A program made the position numbers and the translations under genes. The notes under the pieces were generated by a model. It did not search any database, had not been told where the DNA came from, and saw only the letters and a list, made by a program, of their open reading frames with translations. 38,296 nucleotides of DNA from Armatimonadota bacterium (lineage in GTDB: Bacteria; Sysuimicrobiota; Sysuimicrobiia; Sysuimicrobiales; Humicultoraceae): assembly GCA_016869025.1 (NCBI GenBank), contig VGFA01000025.1:1-38296 (forward strand), given 5' to 3'. Of the stretch, positions 7,942 through 13,940 are shown piece after piece (position 1 is the first letter of the stretch; each line of letters begins with the position of its first letter).

Positions 7942-8640
7942 TCACCGATTCAGATAGATGGAAGCCAGCAGTTCCTTGACTGCGTGCATTACGTTGGCCT
8001 TGCTTTCAAGGATGTGATCGCGGATGGCCGCGCTGGCGGCGCCGGCATCTCCCTGCACGATGAGTTCGAGGATGCGGGCGTGTTCAAGATACGTGAGGCG
8101 GATCCGTTGGGGATCGTTGAAGTCCTTGGCGCGGATGGCCCGAATCCGCTCGCTGATGGAGCGCAGGTATTCGGAAAGAGCCCCGTTGCCGCCGGCCTCG
8201 GCAATCGCGGCGTGGAAGCCCTCGTCCAGGTTCAGCATCGTCGGCGGCGAGGGAAGAGGCTCGGGGATCTCGGCCCAGGTCTCCTGTAGCGTCCTCCAGT
8301 CAACCGCGCGCCCCCGGCCCACCGCCAGGGAAACCGCGAAGGTCTCCAGCGCCACGCGGACCTCGTATTGCTCCTCCATTTCCCCGAGGTTGATCTCCCG
8401 CACATAGTACCCGCGCCGCGGGACGATGCGGATCAACCCGGCCTGCGCCAGCCTTCTCAGCGCCTCGCGGATAGGCGTCCGGCTCGTCTGCCATTCCTGC
8501 GCCAGTTCATCCTCCAGCAGTCGCTCGCCGGGCTTGAGGCCGAACGCCAGGATGCGCTCCTTCAACTCGGTGAAGATGCGATCTGTCTGCACGCGAGGTC
8601 CCCCCGGGTAAGGCGTGCCGCCTTGCGTACCTGCGGGCAT
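7942..8640 (-). CDS. GntR-family transcriptional regulator, FadR/FCD subfamily
   Basis: A DNA-binding regulator of 232 aa. The winged helix (about residues 18-82) carries the GntR core LKPGERLLEDELAQEWQTSRTPIREALRRL and a wing ending RRGYYV, given here as landmarks. The C-terminal FCD domain (about 88-222) keeps a metal-binding set D139, H143 (LDEGFH), H187 (EHARIL) and H209 (RDHI). It is the first gene of the minus-strand operon and probably senses the transported or hydrolysed ligand, as FCD regulators usually control their neighbours. ATG 8640 has no Shine-Dalgarno sequence but sits 5 bases after a TACAAT box, suggesting leaderless translation. GTG 8592, preceded by a G-run, is an alternative that would remove 16 residues. 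Confidence 0.92.
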   Translation of the reverse strand: MPAGTQGGTPYPGGPRVQTDRIFTELKERILAFGLKPGERLLEDELAQEWQTSRTPIREALRRLAQAGLIRIVPRRGYYVREINLGEMEEQYEVRVALETFAVSLAVGRGRAVDWRTLQETWAEIPEPLPSPPTMLNLDEGFHAAIAEAGGNGALSEYLRSISERIRAIRAKDFNDPQRIRLTYLEHARILELIVQGDAGAASAAIRDHILESKANVMHAVKELLASIYLNR

Positions 8641-8644
8641 ATCT

Positions 8645-8675
8645 TATTGTATGCGCTTTTGTGTTTCAAGGGTGA
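8645..8675 (-). promoter_or_regulatory. Candidate promoter of the GntR-led operon, apparently leaderless
   Basis: On the minus strand TTGAAA is followed by an A-rich stretch, then TACAAT and, 5 bases later, the ATG at 8640. TACAAT matches the -10 consensus at five of six positions. Its spacing to TTGAAA is short (12 bp), whereas TAAGAT, 17 bp from TTGAAA, abuts the ATG. Either way the transcript would begin at or just inside the start codon, and no ribosome-binding site is visible. This is read by eye only. Confidence 0.45.
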
Positions 8676-8739
8676 GCAACGCGTCCGGACTGGCCGAGTG
8701 TCCGCGCGCGTTCTATCCGGGGGGATCCTCGTAGCAAGA

Positions 8740-8768
8740 ACAGGACGCAGCGCGAAGCTGCGTCCTGT
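8740..8768 (-). terminator. Intrinsic terminator-like hairpin downstream of the PepSY-like gene
   Basis: A perfect 12-bp inverted repeat, ACAGGACGCAGC and GCTGCGTCCTGT, encloses a 5-base loop. On the minus strand the loop reads TTCGC and the stem is followed by TCTTGCT, a short U-rich run. It lies 41 bp after the stop of the minus-strand PepSY-like gene and upstream of the GntR operon, so it probably isolates the two units. Confidence 0.75.
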
Positions 8769-8808
8769 CTTCACCCACCCAAAGTGTGCCTCAGGGTACG
8801 AGAGGGTC

Positions 8809-9465
8809 CTACTTCAACTCCTTCTCCCGGACGAAGGTTCCGTGCCACGTGTGGTACCAGACCTGACCGGTGGAGGCGCGCACGCTCAGCATTCCCACTA
8901 CCTTGCCGCCGCGCTCGAAATCGAAGGTGAAGTAGCCGTAGAAGGGCATGCCTTCCTCGGCCTTGGCGCCGGGGAAGGCCTGATTCAACCACCCCTGCGC
9001 GGCTTGTCGGGCCTGGTTGCGGGTCAGTGATTGCCCCGTGGGAGCGCCCCAGCCGCCCATCATTCCGCCGCCCATCATGCCGCCCCCGCCCCAACCGGCC
9101 ATGTGGCCGTACTTCAAGTTCCACATCATGTTGGGCCCGGGCTCAGGACGGACCCAACCGTTGCGCTCTACGATCAACTCGAAGGCCCCGACGCCGGTGC
9201 TCTTCTCCGCGACCACCACGTAGAGGTGGTTGGCGAACTCCATGATCTCCGTCGCGACGAGGTCGCGATTGCCGTAGCGGGCAACCATCTGTCGCGCCAG
9301 CGTTGCAGCCTGATCAATGGTGACTACCCGAGCGCTCCGGGGCTGTCCGGGATATCCCCAGTGCATGCCCGGTCCCCACATGCCTTGAGCCGATACTACG
9401 GCTGGAATGGCCATCGCCCCAGCCAGGAGCACGATAGCGATTGCCAGTATCCTCGCGCTTTTCAT
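8809..9465 (-). CDS. Exported Met/Gly-rich protein with PepSY-like repeats
   Basis: A secreted protein of 218 aa, not matched to a named family member. A signal peptide spans about residues 1-26 (MKSARILAIAIVLLAG core, VSA-Q cleavage). Two similar alpha-beta segments follow. The first begins VTIDQAATLARQMVARYG with a strand region HLYVVVAEKSTGVGAFELIV; the second begins LTRNQARQAAQGWLNQAFPG and ends GGKVVGMLSVRASTGQVWYHTWHG. These look like PepSY-type repeats. Between them is a low-complexity linker rich in Met, Gly and Trp (GGGGMMGGGMMGGW), and the mature N-terminus also has Met, His and Trp. The start ATG 9465 has AGGAGG nine bases upstream; that site overlaps an alternative ATG at 9483. 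It appears monocistronic, followed by a terminator. A role outside the membrane in metal binding or protease modulation is only a guess. Confidence 0.8.
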   Translation of the reverse strand: MKSARILAIAIVLLAGAMAIPAVVSAQGMWGPGMHWGYPGQPRSARVVTIDQAATLARQMVARYGNRDLVATEIMEFANHLYVVVAEKSTGVGAFELIVERNGWVRPEPGPNMMWNLKYGHMAGWGGGGMMGGGMMGGWGAPTGQSLTRNQARQAAQGWLNQAFPGAKAEEGMPFYGYFTFDFERGGKVVGMLSVRASTGQVWYHTWHGTFVREKELK

Positions 9466-9532
9466 CTCTCGCCGCCTCCTCATGAGAGTTCTGGGCCAAG
9501 CTTCCTATCTCCCAGGGTAGCGGGCCGTTATG

Positions 9533-9579
9533 AAGGCGCCGTGAATGATCTCCGGAGCTTTCGTGAATGACAAGGCGCC
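9533..9579. repeat. Repeat-rich intergenic block, candidate operator between divergent genes
   Basis: AAGGCGCC occurs at 9533-9540 and 9572-9579. Between them CGTGAATGA occurs twice (9540-9548 and 9562-9570), exactly 22 bp apart, about two helical turns. The 8-bp palindrome CTCCGGAG (9550-9557) sits between these two copies. The block lies in the 189-bp space between the minus-strand PepSY-like gene and the plus-strand toxin-antitoxin pair, where a shared regulator could bind. Function is inferred from arrangement only. Confidence 0.45.
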
Positions 9580-9619
9580 GGCCCGGCTCGGGATGGCAGA
9601 GAGCGTGGTGGCTACCGGC

Positions 9620-9648
9620 TTGACATCCCTGGTAATGCGCTTTACTTT
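9620..9648 (+). promoter_or_regulatory. Candidate promoter of the toxin-antitoxin pair, leaderless
   Basis: A perfect -35 box TTGACA (9620-9625), a 17-bp spacer and a weak -10 box TACTTT (9643-9648) lie six bases before the ATG at 9655. No purine-rich ribosome-binding site occurs between them. The expected transcription start is at or next to the A of the ATG, so the mRNA is probably leaderless. Confidence 0.55.
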
Positions 9649-9654
9649 TGATGT

Positions 9655-9891
9655 ATGAAGAGCACCATCTCTACCAAAGGTCAGGTGACCATTCCGGTGT
9701 GGGTGCGCAACCAGCTCGGTCTGCACCCGGGGACACCCGTGACCTTCGATCTCCGCGAACGGGATGTAGTCATGCGAAAGGGCCGCCCGGGGCAACACCC
9801 TGTGGACCGCGTATTTGGCACACTGCGACTGAAGCGGCCGGTGGATGTCCTTCTGGATGAGATGCGTGGCCCTCGACCGAAGCGGCCATGA
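9655..9891 (+). CDS. AbrB/SpoVT-type antitoxin (VapB-like)
   Basis: A small DNA-binding antitoxin of 78 aa. Residues 1-45 form the swapped-hairpin AbrB fold: MKSTISTKGQVTIPVWVRNQ followed by LGLHPGTPVTFDLRERDVVM. The KGQVTIP motif is diagnostic. The C-terminal part (about 46-78, VDRVFGTLRLKRPVDVLLDEMRG) resembles the toxin-neutralising tail of VapB antitoxins. It probably binds its own promoter as a complex with the toxin. The stop overlaps the toxin start by 4 bp (ATGA), the standard antitoxin-first arrangement. Confidence 0.92.
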   Translation: MKSTISTKGQVTIPVWVRNQLGLHPGTPVTFDLRERDVVMRKGRPGQHPVDRVFGTLRLKRPVDVLLDEMRGPRPKRP

Positions 9892-10301
9892 GGACCGCTC
9901 TGGACACCTCCGTGCTGTTGGACGTCCTCGGCGCTGATCCCACGTTTGGCGAGCGGTCTCGATCGGCTCTGCGGACGGCCTATGATGCCGGGGCCCTCGT
10001 GGCGTGCGAGGTGGTCTGGGCTGAAATCCGGGCGCACTTTCCCGGGGACGACGCCTTTCAGGAAGCCATGGCCGGCCTCGGCGTGCAGTTCGACCCGGTC
10101 TCGCCCCAGGCCGCGATCGCAGCCGGCAAACTGCGGAGGGAGCACCGGAAGGGCGCGCGCCTTGCCCGAGACCGGGTCGTTGCGGACTTTCTCGTAGGCG
10201 CGCATGCGAGGCTGCAGGCGGATGCGCTTCTAACCAGAGACCGTGGGTTCTACCGGCGGTACTTCACCGGCCTCAACATCATAGATCCGACGGCAGGGTA
10301 G
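9888..10301 (+). CDS. vapC: VapC-type PIN-domain ribonuclease toxin
   Basis: A PIN-domain nuclease of 137 aa, the toxin partner of the preceding AbrB-type antitoxin. The acidic metal-binding residues are all in place: Asp6 (ALDTSVLLD), Glu46 (VVWAEIRA), Asp100 (VVADFLVGAHA) and Asp118 (LLTRDRGFYRRYF). The C-terminal LLTRDRGFY...LNIIDP block is the usual end of this family. Length is normal and the gene looks intact. VapC toxins cleave tRNA or rRNA in a magnesium-dependent way when free of antitoxin; the target here is unknown. The pair sits exactly where transcription switches from minus to plus strand, between two catabolic gene blocks. Confidence 0.93.
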   Translation: MRTALDTSVLLDVLGADPTFGERSRSALRTAYDAGALVACEVVWAEIRAHFPGDDAFQEAMAGLGVQFDPVSPQAAIAAGKLRREHRKGARLARDRVVADFLVGAHARLQADALLTRDRGFYRRYFTGLNIIDPTAG

Positions 10302-10368
10302 TCTTCACCGCGCGGAACCGAGCTGCCGCAAGGCCCTGGACAGGTGCGCCCGTCACCCAGCGAGAAGC

Positions 10369-10383
10369 ATTCGGAAGCCGAAT
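10369..10383. promoter_or_regulatory. Palindrome upstream of the iron alcohol dehydrogenase gene
   Basis: ATTCGG at 10369-10374 and CCGAAT at 10378-10383 form a perfect 6-bp inverted repeat with a 3-base centre. It lies about 32 bp before the chosen start of the alcohol dehydrogenase gene, a plausible operator position. No clear sigma-70 promoter was found beside it, so confidence is low. Confidence 0.3.
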
Positions 10384-10414
10384 TGTGTGGACTGAGAGAG
10401 GGAGGTTGACCCGG

Positions 10415-11590
10415 TTGGCTGGACTGGATGTTCGCACCTGGAGATTGCCGGAGCACGTTTTCGGCCCCGGCGCGCTTTCGGCGCTGAGGGGGTTGGTGGC
10501 CAGCTCAGGGGCGCGGCGCCCCCTGCTGGTTTCCGACAGGGCGGTGGCGCGGCTCGGGGTGGCGGAGAGCGTGGTGGAGGCCGCAGGGCTGCCGCAGGGT
10601 TCGGCAAGCGTGTTCGACGATGTGGAACCGGAGTTGCCTCTTTCCTGCGTGAGAGCGGCGCTGGAAGCTGCGCGGGCCGGCGCGCACGATCTCATAATCG
10701 GCCTGGGTGGCGGCAGCACGCTGGATGCAGCCAAGGTCTGCGCGGCGCTGGCCGGCCGGCCGGGTGACGTACGTGATTACATAGGCGTTGGTCTAGTTCC
10801 AGGGACGGGTCTGCCGAGCATTCTCATTCCCACCACAGCCGGGAGCGGCTCTGAGGCGACGCCCAATGCCCTGATCATGGACGACGAGCGGGGCGAGAAG
10901 GTGGCTATGGTTAGCCCTCACCTGATTCCCACCTATGCGGTTCTGGATCCGGGCCTGACCGTGACCCTGCCTCCTGCGATCACCGCCCAGAGCGGCATGG
11001 ACGTGCTGGCGCACGCCGTCGAGTCCTACACCTCCCGCAGGGCGGACATGTACACCGAGATGTACAGCCGGCACGCCGCGCTGCTTGCAGGTCGGAGCCT
11101 CCGCGGCGCGGTGCGCCAGGGTAACGACTTGGACGCGCGCGCCGGCATGCTGCTGGGTAGTTTCCTGGCAGGGGCAGCGATCGGCCAGGCAGGCACCTCG
11201 GCGACCCACGCCCTGGCCTACCCGTTGGGCGCCCGCTACCATGTCCCCCACGGCCTGGCCATCGCCCTGCTGTTGCCCAGCGTAATGGCCGCGAACCTGC
11301 CCGCGGTCGAGGTGAAGTACGCGGAGGTCGCGCTCATGCTTGAAGGCGGTTTGCCTGAAGGTGGTCTACCCGAAGGCCGTCCGCACCCGGACCGCCTCAC
11401 GGCACCGGCAGCAGTGCGCCGCCTGTGCGACGAGATCGGGATCCCAATGGGCCTGGCCCGGCATGGCGTGGATCCGGCCGTGATCCCGGAGATGGCCGCG
11501 GAGGCGCACGCGATTCGCCGCCTCATGGACAACAACCCGCGGGAGTTGAGCGTGGATCAGGTGGCCGCGGTGTTCGCAGACGCGATGTGA
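10415..11590 (+). CDS. Iron-containing alcohol dehydrogenase (group III)
   Basis: An NAD(P)-dependent, metal-containing alcohol dehydrogenase of 391 aa. The N-terminal dinucleotide domain contains the GGGSTLDAAK motif (about residues 98-107) and the PTTAGSGSE block. The C-terminal helical domain carries the metal ligands Asp196, His200 (GMDVLAHAVE), His265 (TSATHALAYP) and His279 (VPHGLA), close to the ligand positions of lactaldehyde reductase FucO. The start TTG 10415 is preceded by GGGAGG with a 9-base gap; GTG 10385 is open but has no ribosome-binding site. A short tandem insertion (GGLPE repeated) near residues 310-325 lengthens a loop. It is followed 12 bp later by a TIM-barrel isomerase gene. 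Substrate is not evident: lactaldehyde, butanol, glycerol and 4-hydroxybutyrate oxidisers all belong here. Confidence 0.92.
   Translation: MAGLDVRTWRLPEHVFGPGALSALRGLVASSGARRPLLVSDRAVARLGVAESVVEAAGLPQGSASVFDDVEPELPLSCVRAALEAARAGAHDLIIGLGGGSTLDAAKVCAALAGRPGDVRDYIGVGLVPGTGLPSILIPTTAGSGSEATPNALIMDDERGEKVAMVSPHLIPTYAVLDPGLTVTLPPAITAQSGMDVLAHAVESYTSRRADMYTEMYSRHAALLAGRSLRGAVRQGNDLDARAGMLLGSFLAGAAIGQAGTSATHALAYPLGARYHVPHGLAIALLLPSVMAANLPAVEVKYAEVALMLEGGLPEGGLPEGRPHPDRLTAPAAVRRLCDEIGIPMGLARHGVDPAVIPEMAAEAHAIRRLMDNNPRELSVDQVAAVFADAM
11342..11386 (+). repeat. Three 15-bp in-frame tandem repeats inside the alcohol dehydrogenase gene
   Basis: Units start at 11342, 11357 and 11372. Each begins GAAGG and the first two encode EGGLP. 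They form a small in-frame expansion in a loop before the C-terminal helical part. The third unit is diverged. Confidence 0.7.
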
Positions 11591-11602
11591 AGGGGCGAGT
11601 CC

Positions 11603-12520
11603 GTGTCGCGGTTCGCGCTTTCAACGGCGTGGCATGTTGCGCGGGTCACGGACGCCCGCGAACTCCTCGGCCTGCCTGCCCGCCTGGGTTTTGGCGGGGT
11701 CGAGCTTAGCTCGGTGGGTGTGGATCTAGCGGCCGAGGTGCGGCAGGTTGCGGGCGACGGCTATCCGCCTATAGTCAGCCTGCACGCTCCGTGTCCGGTG
11801 CCCTACGCAGGGGCCGCGCGCCTTGACGACCTGGCCGCGCTCGACGAGAGGCGCCGGCGGGCCGCCGTGGATTTCACCAAGGCGACAGTGGATATGGCCG
11901 CGGCCGTGGGCGCGCGCGCAATCGTGCTGCACTTGGGCACCGTGGAGGGCACGCTCCCGCAACCGGCAATCGTCCAGGCAATGGAAGCCGGGATGAAAGC
12001 CGGGATGGAAGTCGGGGATGGGGACGAGTGGAAGGCGCTGCTTGCAGAGGGACTTGCTGCGCGCAGGGCTGCGGCGGATCGCCACCTGGACCGATGCATG
12101 GCAAGTCTGGAGGCGCTGACCGCCCACGCCGCGGGTTCAGGCGTTCATCTGGGTGCGGAGACCCGTTACGAGTACAACGATCTTCCGAACTTCGAGGAGT
12201 TTGCCGTGATACTCCGGGAGTTCGGGCACCGCGGCGTCGGGTACTGGCACGATGTGGGCCATGGCCACGCCCAGCAGGTTCTCGGCCTGGCGACTCCCGC
12301 GCAGTACCTGGAACGCTACGGAGAGCACCTTCTGGGACTTCATCTGCACGACGCCCGCTTGACGCGGGACCACCTGCCGCCCGGCGAGGGTGATGTGGAC
12401 TTCGAGGCGCTGCGCGCCTATGCCCGCCCGGAGCACCTGCGCGTGTTCGAGGTGTTCAGCGTTCAACCCGAGGAGAGGTTGGATCGATCGCTTCGGTACC
12501 TGGAAGAGCTGAACCTCTAG
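11603..12520 (+). CDS. Sugar phosphate isomerase/epimerase-like TIM-barrel protein
   Basis: A xylose isomerase-like TIM barrel of 305 aa. The start is GTG 11603, 12 bp after the alcohol dehydrogenase stop, preceded by AAGGGG. Expected metal ligands appear in order: Glu186 (LGAETRYEY), Asp217 or His220 (YWHDVGHGH), His247 or His249 (LGLHLHDAR) and Glu283 (VFEVF). The barrel begins FALSTAWHV and has VSLHAPCP and IVLHLGT strands. Such proteins isomerise or epimerise ketoses, inosose and related sugars; some act as endonuclease IV-like lyases. The neighbouring dehydrogenase suggests a step in polyol or deoxysugar breakdown. An internal 12-bp tandem repeat lies at 11981-12016. The exact reaction is not assignable. 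Confidence 0.85.
   Translation: MSRFALSTAWHVARVTDARELLGLPARLGFGGVELSSVGVDLAAEVRQVAGDGYPPIVSLHAPCPVPYAGAARLDDLAALDERRRRAAVDFTKATVDMAAAVGARAIVLHLGTVEGTLPQPAIVQAMEAGMKAGMEVGDGDEWKALLAEGLAARRAAADRHLDRCMASLEALTAHAAGSGVHLGAETRYEYNDLPNFEEFAVILREFGHRGVGYWHDVGHGHAQQVLGLATPAQYLERYGEHLLGLHLHDARLTRDHLPPGEGDVDFEALRAYARPEHLRVFEVFSVQPEERLDRSLRYLEELNL
11981..12016 (+). repeat. Three 12-bp in-frame tandem repeats inside the isomerase-like gene
   Basis: The units ATGGAAGCCGGG, ATGAAAGCCGGG and ATGGAAGTCGGG are consecutive and encode MEAG, MKAG and MEVG. They lie in a helical insertion between barrel strands, away from the metal ligands. Confidence 0.75.
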
Positions 12521-12525
12521 CGCCA

Positions 12526-12556
12526 TTGACACGCCGCTCCCGAGCAGCGATATAAT
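12526..12556 (+). promoter_or_regulatory. Candidate sigma-70 promoter of the CUT2 transporter operon
   Basis: A perfect TTGACA (12526-12531) and a perfect TATAAT (12551-12556) are separated by 19 bp, slightly longer than the 17-bp optimum. The promoter faces the binding-protein gene starting at 12723 and would give a leader of about 160 bases. It is the strongest promoter-like match in the window. Confidence 0.7.
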
Positions 12557-12563
12557 GAACAGG

Positions 12564-12587
12564 ACGGATGGACGACGAGACATCCGT
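12564..12587. promoter_or_regulatory. Inverted repeat at the expected transcription start, candidate operator or 5' hairpin
   Basis: ACGGATG (12564-12570) and CATCCGT (12581-12587) are perfect 7-bp arms separated by 10 bases. They begin 8 bp after the -10 box, so a bound repressor would block initiation, or the RNA would carry a hairpin at its 5' end. The UTRA-type GntR encoded at 17267 is the obvious candidate binder, though the half-sites are not a textbook GntR sequence. The rest of the leader (12588-12722) shows no riboswitch I recognise and ends with a strong GGGAGGGGAGGAG ribosome-binding stretch. Confidence 0.5.
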
Positions 12588-12722
12588 ACATTTGCCTTCC
12601 ATGAAGCGTCACTCGGGGAGGCAATCCCATCGGGACGGAGGTGAGAGCGTCGAGTAGCGCACGGCCGTGTTGAGGAACTCCTGAACGTCGAGAAGCTCCT
12701 GAATAGGGAGGGGAGGAGATAG

Positions 12723-13856
12723 ATGAAGTGTCGCGGTCTGACGTGGCGCGTCGTCACCATGAGCGTCGCAGCCGTGCTGGCGCTCAGCCTGTCCTCAATG
12801 GCAGGACCCCCGCTTCCCAAGGTCGTGATCGGGTGGACGCCTCCCGACATAACCGGTGTCTTCAAGACCGCCACCGATTTCTTCGAGAAGGGCGCAGCCG
12901 ACGCGAAGAAGGCCGGCATCGAGGTCCAGGTGATCAGCCGCTCCCCGGCCACGCACGTGGCCTTTGCGGACCAGGTGGCCATCATCGAGGACTACATCCA
13001 GCGCAAGGTCAGCGTGATCGCCATCTCGCCCATCGAGGTCGAGGTAGTTATTCCCGCCATCAAGAAGGCGAACGCGGCCGGTATCCCGGTCATCATCGTC
13101 AACCTGCTGGAGCCCATCAAGGGTGTGGACGTCGCCTCCTACATCGGGTTTGACAACACCGTGGCGGGCATGATCTCCGCCTACTCGCTTCTCGACTACT
13201 ACGGAGGTCCCGGAGTGCTGGGCACCGGCAGGAAGGTGGACGTGAAGCCGGGCACCTACCTGGACCTCAAGTGGTGGCAGGATCTCTACAAGAACGTGGA
13301 TCCCAAGACCGCGGCCATCAAGGCGCGCGTTGCGATCATCGAGGGCGTGGCTGGTGGGTTCTTCTCCACGGCGCGCCTGAACGGGTTCAACAAGGTAGTG
13401 GGCCCGTTCCCCGGCGTCAAGGTGGTCGGGACGCTGCCGGCCGACTGGAACCGCGAGAAGGGGCGCAAGGCCGCCGAGGACTTCCTGACCCGCAATCCCA
13501 AGGGCAGTCTCGAGGCAATCTGGGCTGCTTCCAACGAGATGGGGCTGGGAGCAATGCTCTCTGCTGAGGCAGCCAAGCGCACCGAGATCAAGGTCTTCAC
13601 CAACGACGTGACCCCGGAATCCACCGAGCGGATTGCCGAGGGGAGATTGATGGCCGAGACCTGGCACGGCTTCCCTGAGTGGGGCTGGTACGGCACGAAG
13701 TTTGCCGTGATGCTGGCCCTGGGGCAGAAGGCCGATGTGCCCCAGCTTTTTGACATCCGTCCCCGCACCGTGTGGAAGGGCAACGCGCGGGAATACTACC
13801 CCAACCCCAAGCTGGAACCCGTAAACTGGGCCGCCATCAAGGCCAAGTTCAAGTAG
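12723..13856 (+). CDS. Sugar ABC transporter substrate-binding protein, RbsB-like (periplasmic binding type 1)
   Basis: The binding protein of a ribose-type (CUT2) importer; 377 aa, somewhat longer than RbsB. A signal peptide spans about residues 1-28. The mature protein starts KVVIGWTPPDITGVFKTATDFFEKGA, typical of type 1 periplasmic binding proteins, followed by QVAIIEDYIQRKVSVIAISPIE and NAAGIPVIIVN (positions about 80-125). The second lobe contains AIWAASNEMGLGAM and TNDVTPES. The gene is first after the promoter at 12526-12556 and is followed by an intercistronic hairpin, so it should be made in excess over the membrane parts. Ligand unknown; aldose, polyol and inositol binders all belong to this fold. 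Confidence 0.92.
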   Translation: MKCRGLTWRVVTMSVAAVLALSLSSMAGPPLPKVVIGWTPPDITGVFKTATDFFEKGAADAKKAGIEVQVISRSPATHVAFADQVAIIEDYIQRKVSVIAISPIEVEVVIPAIKKANAAGIPVIIVNLLEPIKGVDVASYIGFDNTVAGMISAYSLLDYYGGPGVLGTGRKVDVKPGTYLDLKWWQDLYKNVDPKTAAIKARVAIIEGVAGGFFSTARLNGFNKVVGPFPGVKVVGTLPADWNREKGRKAAEDFLTRNPKGSLEAIWAASNEMGLGAMLSAEAAKRTEIKVFTNDVTPESTERIAEGRLMAETWHGFPEWGWYGTKFAVMLALGQKADVPQLFDIRPRTVWKGNAREYYPNPKLEPVNWAAIKAKFK

Positions 13857-13863
13857 GAATCCG

Positions 13864-13897
13864 GCGGGCTGGGGGTTCACTCAGACCTCCAGCCCGC
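13864..13897 (+). terminator. Intercistronic hairpin after the CUT2 binding-protein gene
   Basis: A 12-bp stem with one G-U pair and a 10-base loop starts 8 bp after the binding-protein stop codon. No U-run follows, so it is more likely a partial terminator or mRNA-stabilising element than a full stop. Confidence 0.55.
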
Positions 13898-13940
13898 GGT
13901 CAAATGCATGCAGCAGGTGCTTGCATGGAGGGATGATCGC

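Noticed and set aside
12588-12722. Riboswitch in the leader of the CUT2 operon
   Set aside because: No conserved riboswitch core was recognised; only a 5' inverted repeat and a ribosome-binding stretch are evident.
12795-13880. A 361-codon antisense frame across the CUT2 binding-protein gene
   Set aside because: Shadow of the sense gene; the binding protein has a signal peptide and family blocks, while the antisense product has neither.
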